Positions 31,251-36,836 of a stretch of DNA of 36,836 bases are shown piece by piece. A program made the translations under genes and the position numbers. The stretch is from Bacteroidota bacterium. GTDB taxonomy: Bacteria; Bacteroidota; Bacteroidia; Flavobacteriales; Weeksellaceae. Within the stretch, counting starts at the first letter, position 1, and each line of letters opens with the position of its first letter. Location of the stretch: the NCBI GenBank assembly GCA_023458415.1, contig JAEWZO010000037.1, positions 1 to 36,836 of the forward strand, written 5' to 3'. The notes beneath the pieces are model-generated. The model searched no databases. It was not told the origin of the DNA and saw only the letters and a list, made by a program, of their open reading frames with translations.

Positions 31251-33785
31251 ATGAGTTTAGAGGAATACAAGAAAAAACGGGATTTCAGCTCCACTTCAGA
31301 GCCGGCGGGAAAAAGCCGCAAAAGTTCTGAAAAGCTTCAGTTTGTCGTTCAAAGACATGCGGCCACAAACCTTCATTACGATTTAAGACTGGAAATGGAC
31401 GGCGTTCTGAAAAGTTGGGCAATTCCCAAAGGTCCGTCGCTGAATCCTGCAGACAAGCGCCTCGCAGTGATGACGGAAGATCATCCGTTCGAATATAAAG
31501 ACTTTGAAGGAACCATTCCGAAAGGAAATTATGGCGCCGGTGAAATGGAAATCTGGGACAGCGGAACTTATGAACCTCTGGAAAAACCAAAAAATAAATC
31601 GGATGATTTAGCGATGCGTGCCGATCTGCACAAAGGGTCGCTCAAATTTATTTTGAAAGGCGACAAGCTGAAAGGTGAATTTGCATTGGTCAAAATCAAA
31701 AACGCAGAAAAAGGAAACGAATGGATCCTCATAAAACACAAAGACAAATTTTCCACCGACGAACTGTACGATTCCGAACAACACACCAATCCCGACTCCG
31801 CAGTCACCGCATTCCTCAACCAAAAAAAATCCAGGAAATCCGGTAAAGAACCGATTGCGGTTTACAGAAATTTTGCACCTGCGCTTTCCGGAGAAAAAAA
31901 ACTAAAGAAATTCATCGTTCCAATGCTTTGTAAAAGTGCAAATCAGCCTTTCGACGGCGATGAATGGGCCTTCGAAATTAAATGGGACGGTTACCGCGCC
32001 ATTGCTGATTTGAGGGACCAGCCACAACTCTACTCCAGAAACGGACTTGATTTTTCGCGGAAATTTTCTAAAGTTTTCAATCAGCTCAAATTGCAGGATT
32101 ATCCGATGGTGATTGACGGCGAACTGGTTGCCTATGATTCAAGCGGAAAACCCAACTTTCAGTTGTTGCAGCAAATTGGTGGCAATCCGAATCTCACTGT
32201 AGCTTTTCAGGTTTTCGACTTACTTTGGCTGAACGGACACTCCACTGAGAAACTAAGCTATCTTCAACGCAAAGAACTTCTGAAAGAAGCATTAAAAGAA
32301 AGTGAATTCATCAGATATCATGATCATGTTTTAAAAACAGGAAAGGATTTTTACAGGCTTGCTGAAAACATGGGCTTAGAAGGCATCATCGCCAAAAAAA
32401 CTGAAAGTAATTACAGTGAAGGAGTCCGCAGTTCCGAGTGGCTGAAAATTAAAACTCAGCAGACGGAAGAAGTCATTATATGCGGATTTACAGCACCAAA
32501 AGGTTCACGAAAACATTTCGGATCGCTTATTTTAGGTAAGTTCATCGATGGTAAATTATCGTTTTGTGGACACATCGGTACAGGTTTTTCGGATAAAACT
32601 CTTAAGTCGATTCACGAAAAAATGAAACCGCTGATTACGAAAGAATGTCCTTTCGAAAAAATTCCGAAAACCAATGACAAACCAACCTGGCTTCAACCTG
32701 AACTCGTCGCGGAAATCAAGTTTACAGAAAGTACCAAGGACGGGATTTTCAGACATCCAGTTTTCCTACATCTTCGGGAAGATAAATCGGTGGAGGATCT
32801 GAAATTAGAAATAACAGCTGAGAAAAACGATTCTAAGGAGTATAAAAAAATTCAAAAATCTGAAATTGTTGAAAACGACCAAAAGAAAAAAATCGGCAAA
32901 CAGGAAGTAAAACTAACCAACCAGAATAAAATTTACTGGCCAAAAGATCAGATTACAAAAGGCGATATGGTGAAGTATTATCAAAGTATTTCCGAATATA
33001 TTTTGCCACACCTCCACAACCGGCCACAAAGCATGAACCGTTTTCCGAACGGAATCAACGGTATGAGTTTTTACCAGAAAGATGCAGCAGAATCCACACC
33101 GGATTGGGTGCAGACCGAAGAAATTTTCTCGGAAAGTAACAGCAAAGAAATCAGCTATATTATCTGTAACGACGCGGCGACACTTGCTTATCTCAACAAT
33201 CTTGGCTGCATTGAAATGAATGTTTGGACGAGCAGAATTGAAAATCTTGATAAACCGGATTATCTTGTTCTGGACCTCGATCCATCGGACGGAAATACAT
33301 TTGACGAAGTCATTGAAACTGCACTTGTCATCGAAAAAATATTGCAGAAAGCCAACGTAAAAGGTTTTCCAAAAACTTCAGGAAGTTCGGGAATCCACAT
33401 TTACATTCCGATGGGTGCTGAGTATTCCTACGATCAGGTTAAAAATTTCGGACATATCCTGATGCAGTTAGCTCAAAAAGAACTTCCGGATTTAACTACA
33501 CTTGAGCGAAGTCTTCAGAAACGAAGCAAAAACAAAATCTATCTCGACTATCTCCAAAACCGTCGTGGACAGACTTTGGCCAGTGTTTACAGCTTAAGAC
33601 CGAAAAACGGAGCTCCGGTTTCCATGCCGCTTGACTGGGATGAACTAAAACCCGGACTAAAACCCACCGACTGGAACATCGAAAACGCCTTGGAAAGAAT
33701 CAAGAAAAAAGGAGATCTTTTCAAACCAACCCTCGGTAAAGGAATTGACATGCTGAAAGCGATTGAGAAACTTTCAACTCAATAA
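31251..33785 (+). CDS. ligD: DNA ligase D, three-domain (phosphoesterase-ligase-polymerase)
   Basis: The 844-residue enzyme joins broken DNA ends together with Ku. Domain order is phosphoesterase, ligase, polymerase, as in Pseudomonas LigD. The 3'-phosphoesterase (about 25-165) shows VQRHAATNLHYDLRLEMDG with the metal-binding His36, His42 and Asp44. The ATP-dependent ligase (about 220-520) has motif I EIKWDGYR with nucleophile Lys244, and EGIIAKK. The primase-polymerase domain (about 550-840) has NRFPNGINGMSFYQK, the metal pair Asp675/Asp677 in VLDLDPSD, and SGSSGIHIYIP. All active-site motifs are intact. Confidence 0.97.
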   Translation: MSLEEYKKKRDFSSTSEPAGKSRKSSEKLQFVVQRHAATNLHYDLRLEMDGVLKSWAIPKGPSLNPADKRLAVMTEDHPFEYKDFEGTIPKGNYGAGEMEIWDSGTYEPLEKPKNKSDDLAMRADLHKGSLKFILKGDKLKGEFALVKIKNAEKGNEWILIKHKDKFSTDELYDSEQHTNPDSAVTAFLNQKKSRKSGKEPIAVYRNFAPALSGEKKLKKFIVPMLCKSANQPFDGDEWAFEIKWDGYRAIADLRDQPQLYSRNGLDFSRKFSKVFNQLKLQDYPMVIDGELVAYDSSGKPNFQLLQQIGGNPNLTVAFQVFDLLWLNGHSTEKLSYLQRKELLKEALKESEFIRYHDHVLKTGKDFYRLAENMGLEGIIAKKTESNYSEGVRSSEWLKIKTQQTEEVIICGFTAPKGSRKHFGSLILGKFIDGKLSFCGHIGTGFSDKTLKSIHEKMKPLITKECPFEKIPKTNDKPTWLQPELVAEIKFTESTKDGIFRHPVFLHLREDKSVEDLKLEITAEKNDSKEYKKIQKSEIVENDQKKKIGKQEVKLTNQNKIYWPKDQITKGDMVKYYQSISEYILPHLHNRPQSMNRFPNGINGMSFYQKDAAESTPDWVQTEEIFSESNSKEISYIICNDAATLAYLNNLGCIEMNVWTSRIENLDKPDYLVLDLDPSDGNTFDEVIETALVIEKILQKANVKGFPKTSGSSGIHIYIPMGAEYSYDQVKNFGHILMQLAQKELPDLTTLERSLQKRSKNKIYLDYLQNRRGQTLASVYSLRPKNGAPVSMPLDWDELKPGLKPTDWNIENALERIKKKGDLFKPTLGKGIDMLKAIEKLSTQ

Positions 33786-33886
33786 AAACCCTTGCAAAAT
33801 TCCATAATAATATTTTTCTGTTGTATCATTTTCAGAAAATCTTTTAGTGGTGAGGTGTTTGTTGCTTCAACTCAAAATAAACTATT

Positions 33887-34060
33887 ATGAAAAAGTTCAC
33901 ATTATTTTCGCTACTTCTTATCGCGTCGATGTGTTTAACCAGTTGCGACGCTATCGCAGGAATTTTTGAAGCCGGCTTCAACGTTGGTGTATTTGTGGTT
34001 CTTGCTGTTATTGTTTTAGTCGGATTCTTGATTTTCCGTGGATTCGGAGGTAAAAAATAA
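33887..34060 (+). CDS. Small lipoprotein with one membrane segment (57 aa)
   Basis: This short gene reads MKKFTLFSLLLIASMCLTSC with lipobox LTSC (Cys20), then DAIAGIFEAGFNVGVFVVLA, a hydrophobic stretch and a basic end FRGFGGKK. Similar small Bacteroidota proteins exist and are sometimes mislabelled as phosphatidate cytidylyltransferase; nothing supports that activity here. It could be an envelope-stress peptide, as its neighbours suggest, but no function is known. The SDR gene starts two bases after its stop, so they are cotranscribed. Confidence 0.75.
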   Translation: MKKFTLFSLLLIASMCLTSCDAIAGIFEAGFNVGVFVVLAVIVLVGFLIFRGFGGKK

Positions 34061-34062
34061 AT

Positions 34063-34920
34063 ATGGCAGCAAAGAAAAAAGCCATTCGACCCGAACAGAA
34101 ACAAAAGAAACCCGGAACCGAAAGCAAATTGAAACCAATTCCGGAAACTGAACCTGTTCCCAATCCTTCCGGGAAACTGAAAGGTAAAGTAGCCATCGTA
34201 ACCGGTGGCGACAGCGGAATTGGTAAAGCCACAGCAATTCTTTTCGCGCAGGAAGGTGCAGATGTTGTCATTCCGTATCTCAGCGAAACTTCTGATGCAA
34301 AGGAAACCAAAAAAGAAATTGAAAATCTTGGGAGGAAATGCATTCTTATTAAAGGTGATTTGGGAAAAGAATCTCACTGTAAAAAAGTGATTGACAGAAC
34401 CATTTCCCAATTTAAAAAACTAGATATTCTGGTCAATAACGCCGGAAATCATTGGGAAGCCAAAAGTCTGGAAGATATTACTACAAAACAGTTGATGGAG
34501 ACTTTCCATTCCAATGTTTTTTCGGTTTTCTGGCTGACTAAATTCGCACTGAAACACCTGAAAAAAGGTAGCTGCATCATCAACACAGCATCAGTTACGG
34601 CTTACCGCGGTAGCGATCATTTAATTGATTATGCGTCAACAAAAGGCGCTATTGTTTCATTCACAAGAAGTCTTTCGGCAAATCTTGCAGCAAAGGGAAT
34701 CCGTGTGAACGCCGTTGCTCCTGGACCAGTTTGGACTCCGCTGATTGCCTCTTCTTTTTCTAAAAAACAGGTGGCTGAATTTGGCAGCGACAAACCACTG
34801 AAACGCGCCGGAGAACCGAATGAAGTTGCTACATGTTTTCTGTTTCTGGCCTCGAAAGACTCATCCTACATTACAGGACAGGTTCTTCATCCGAATGGCG
34901 GCGAAATTATAAACGGTTAA
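34063..34920 (+). CDS. SDR-family oxidoreductase, general-stress type with basic N-terminus
   Basis: The 285-residue classical short-chain dehydrogenase has the NAD(P) motif VAIVTGGDSGIGKA, the NNAG motif (LVNNAGNHWEA), the catalytic Ser in TASVTAY and Tyr-x3-Lys in YASTKGA, and a closing ITGQVLHPNGGE. The 38-residue N-terminal extension (MAAKKKAIRPEQKQKKPGTE and onward, rich in Lys and Pro) and the TGGDSGIG form match the group of B. subtilis general stress protein 39/YhdF-like SDRs, whose substrates are mostly unknown. It lies between a small lipoprotein and topoisomerase IB. Confidence 0.92.
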   Translation: MAAKKKAIRPEQKQKKPGTESKLKPIPETEPVPNPSGKLKGKVAIVTGGDSGIGKATAILFAQEGADVVIPYLSETSDAKETKKEIENLGRKCILIKGDLGKESHCKKVIDRTISQFKKLDILVNNAGNHWEAKSLEDITTKQLMETFHSNVFSVFWLTKFALKHLKKGSCIINTASVTAYRGSDHLIDYASTKGAIVSFTRSLSANLAAKGIRVNAVAPGPVWTPLIASSFSKKQVAEFGSDKPLKRAGEPNEVATCFLFLASKDSSYITGQVLHPNGGEIING

Positions 34921-34930
34921 AATTTGAGAA

Positions 34931-36034
34931 ATGACCGCGGAAGATCTCAATATTATTCAGTCGATTAAACAGGCAAAGATTCTGAAAATCATGAAGGATC
35001 CGGTGAAAACTGCAAAAGCGGTTCAGTTGGTGTATACTTCTGACAGCGGTTTTGAAGGAATTGAACGCAGAAAATACGGCAAAAAATTTCATTATTATAA
35101 AGACGGAAAACGCATCAAAGATCCTGAAGAAATTTCACGAATCAACAAACTTGTGATTCCGCCTGCTTGGGAAAATGTTTGGATTTGCGCGCTGGACAAT
35201 GGTCATCTTCAGGCAACCGGAATTGATGCAAAGCAGCGTAAGCAGTACCGTTATCATCCTTTGTGGAACGCTCTTCGAAACCATACAAAATTCTACCGAA
35301 TGCTTCAGTTCGGGATGGCTTTACCAAAAATTCGGTTGGCTTTGGAACAGGATTTATCACTGAAAACACTGGAGAAAAGAAAAGTTCTCGCCGTTGTCGT
35401 GAGTTTAATGGAACGTACAAATATTCGAATCGGAAATAACGTTTACGAAAAACTCTACGGATCATTTGGTTTAACCACTTTGAAAGATAAACATGTGGAC
35501 ATTGCCGGACAGAAAGTGAAATTCAGTTTTAAAGGAAAGAAAGGCGTTTACCATGATATCGAACTCAAAAACCGAAAGCTCGCAAAAGCCGTGCAGAACT
35601 GTAAAGACATCCCCGGAAAAGAACTTTTTCAGTATTACGATGAAGATGGAAAGCGCCACAGTATTGAAAGCGGAATGGTGAATGACTATATTAAAGAAAT
35701 TTCCGGTGAGGATTTTACGGCGAAAGATTTCCGAACTTGGAGCGGAACCGTTAATGCGCTGATTGCTTTCAAAGAAATTGGAATGGCCGAAAGCGACAAA
35801 GAATATAAAGCCAAAGTAAAAGAAGCGCTGGAAAATGTTGCCGCTCATCTGGGAAATACGGCGACAGTTTGCAAAAAATATTACGTACATCCTTTGGTCA
35901 TCAACCTTTATGAAAACCAGTCGATTAAAAAATATTTGGATGAGCTGGATGAAATTGAGGTGGATGACGGAAAAGCTGGATTAACGCACGCTGAAAAAAT
36001 CGTGATGAAAATCCTGGAAAACGAAAAAATGTAA
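34931..36034 (+). CDS. DNA topoisomerase IB, poxvirus type
   Basis: Type IB topoisomerases relax supercoils through a 3'-phosphotyrosine link without ATP. The 367-residue protein shows the bacterial form: YGKKFHYYKDGKRIKDPEEI and LVIPPAWENVWIC in the N-domain, GIDAKQRKQYRYHPLW, then the catalytic pentad regions ERTNIRIGN (Arg166), TLKDKHVD (Lys185/Lys187), DFRTWSGT (Arg268), HLGNT (His306) and CKKYYVHP (Tyr317/Tyr318). All are intact. It follows the SDR by 10 bases and precedes a catalase-family gene by 2, in a run that starts with Ku and LigD. Confidence 0.95.
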   Translation: MTAEDLNIIQSIKQAKILKIMKDPVKTAKAVQLVYTSDSGFEGIERRKYGKKFHYYKDGKRIKDPEEISRINKLVIPPAWENVWICALDNGHLQATGIDAKQRKQYRYHPLWNALRNHTKFYRMLQFGMALPKIRLALEQDLSLKTLEKRKVLAVVVSLMERTNIRIGNNVYEKLYGSFGLTTLKDKHVDIAGQKVKFSFKGKKGVYHDIELKNRKLAKAVQNCKDIPGKELFQYYDEDGKRHSIESGMVNDYIKEISGEDFTAKDFRTWSGTVNALIAFKEIGMAESDKEYKAKVKEALENVAAHLGNTATVCKKYYVHPLVINLYENQSIKKYLDELDEIEVDDGKAGLTHAEKIVMKILENEKM

Positions 36035-36036
36035 CG

Positions 36037-36836
36037 ATGGTAAAATACAGTCCGGAATTTGATGAACTGAATGATCAAGAGCAATATCTACTTGCTCAAT
36101 GCGTGAAATCTGTAGAGGATTTTGTCCAAAACTCTAAAAAAATAAACGAAACCGATTACGCTACACGCGATGCGCACGCCAAAACTTACGCAGTACTTCG
36201 CGGAAATCTTTTCTTGGAAGAGAATTTACCGCAAATTGTTTCTGAAGTTTTTTCCGAAAAAAGTTATGAAGTCCTTGTGCGTCTTTCACACGCCAATCCC
36301 GTGATAACACGCAGCAAAAAAGAAAATCCGGCTTTTGGGTTTGCTTTGAAAATTAAAAATATTCAGCAGAAAGACGCAAATTTTCCACTGGCTAATTTCC
36401 CGCTTTTTCCCATGAAATCGGTTTCAGGTTTTTTGAAGTTTTTCACTTCGCTGAACACTTTTCTGGTGACCAAAGCCGACAATTTTGTGGTTTCAGTGAT
36501 GGATCTGCCTTCACTGCTGAAAAATACTGCGGGTTTTATTCCGAACTTTCTTTCTTTTGATTTCGTCAAAAATTTTGCAAAAATTCTGAATAGAAAAAAT
36601 GACTTTATCCTGTCGTTCGATTTTCATTCGAGTGGAGTTTACCGAATCGGTGATTATATGATGAAAATTTCAGCAGTTCCGCACAGTCCGAATCCCATTT
36701 TTGGAATTACACTGGATCAAAGAACAAGGACAGAAAATTTCTTTAAGCTTCACGATGCAAGATTTGATCTGATGATTCAGCTTTGTGAAAACACCGAACA
36801 ACAGCCAATAAATGATTTGACAAAAATGTGGAAGAA
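36037..36836 (+). CDS. Catalase-family (heme) protein, 3' end outside window
   Basis: The frame is open from ATG 36037 to the window end (266 codons read). The start is two bases after the topoisomerase stop, so the genes are coupled. TRDAHAKTYAVLRGNLFLEE, followed by NLPQIVSEVF, then VLVRLSHANP and FGFALKIKNI, resembles the opening of catalase-related proteins, in which the distal His lies in the HAK motif and VRLSHA replaces the usual VRFS. FILSFDFHSSGVYRIGDYMM and later parts also fit. The proximal Tyr lies beyond the window, so heme binding cannot be confirmed. Peroxide breakdown or another heme-oxidative reaction is inferred. Confidence 0.65.
   Translation, partial: MVKYSPEFDELNDQEQYLLAQCVKSVEDFVQNSKKINETDYATRDAHAKTYAVLRGNLFLEENLPQIVSEVFSEKSYEVLVRLSHANPVITRSKKENPAFGFALKIKNIQQKDANFPLANFPLFPMKSVSGFLKFFTSLNTFLVTKADNFVVSVMDLPSLLKNTAGFIPNFLSFDFVKNFAKILNRKNDFILSFDFHSSGVYRIGDYMMKISAVPHSPNPIFGITLDQRTRTENFFKLHDARFDLMIQLCENTEQQPINDLTKMWK

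Noticed and set aside
33786..33886. Promoter for the small lipoprotein and SDR genes
   Set aside because: No TAnnTTTG box with a proper -33 was found in this 101-base gap, so no promoter is claimed, although the gap is long enough for one.
33844..34410. Long minus-strand ORF (188 aa) opposite the SDR start
   Set aside because: It is a shadow of the plus-strand small lipoprotein and SDR genes; its composition is Phe-rich and without domain features, and both sense genes are clear.

Overview
The window is a 36.8 kb piece of a Flavobacteriia chromosome, most likely family Weeksellaceae (the Chryseobacterium/Kaistella/Epilithonimonas neighbourhood). Several things point there: a type IX secretion C-terminal sorting domain on a secreted peptidase, many small Cys-lipidated lipoproteins, almost no Shine-Dalgarno sequences but A-rich start regions, repeated Bacteroidota promoters of the form TTG-N18/19-TAnnTTTG, and flavobacterial forms of IF3, L20, DapD, NodT/RND pumps and L-lysine 6-transaminase. 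These assignments rest on reading the proteins; no database search was run.

Layout. 1-1848: translation block with the thrS 3' end, infC (probably starting at an ATA codon), rpmI and rplT. 1852-5850: a secreted M28 peptidase, a lipoprotein and a CPA2 antiporter with two UspA-like domains. 5848-8924 (minus): dapD followed by two tightly coupled glycosyltransferases and a small exported coiled-coil protein. 8926-11201: an NlpC/P60 lipoprotein, a divergent unknown gene, and an AT-rich DUF5694-like gene. 11302-11456: tRNA-Ala(GGC) with terminator and promoter. 11488-17817 (minus): a complete RND efflux operon (regulator, adaptor, pump, outer-membrane factor) with a probable operator. 17929-20043 (minus): a TlpA-like thioredoxin, a stand-alone I9-like propeptide lipoprotein and a zinc alcohol dehydrogenase. 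20092-25198: an inducible-mutagenesis cassette, with an XRE/S24 repressor divergent from a Y-family polymerase and a short DnaE2-like polymerase, and two matching operator-like sites between them. 25195-30332 (minus): GNAT, DUF2007, lysine catabolism (lat plus an ALDH), another GNAT and thiol peroxidase. 30403-end: a genome-protection run of Ku, LigD, a small lipoprotein missed by length filters, an SDR, topoisomerase IB and a catalase-family protein cut by the window end.

How the parts work together. The two most coherent systems are DNA-damage related: the S24-repressor/DinB/DnaE2 translesion cassette and, 5 kb away, the Ku/LigD/TopIB/catalase-like run. The RND operon looks autoregulated from a promoter whose start point coincides with its GTG start codon. 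No CRISPR array, insertion sequence, prophage or integrase was seen, and no gene-free stretch exceeds about 290 bases.
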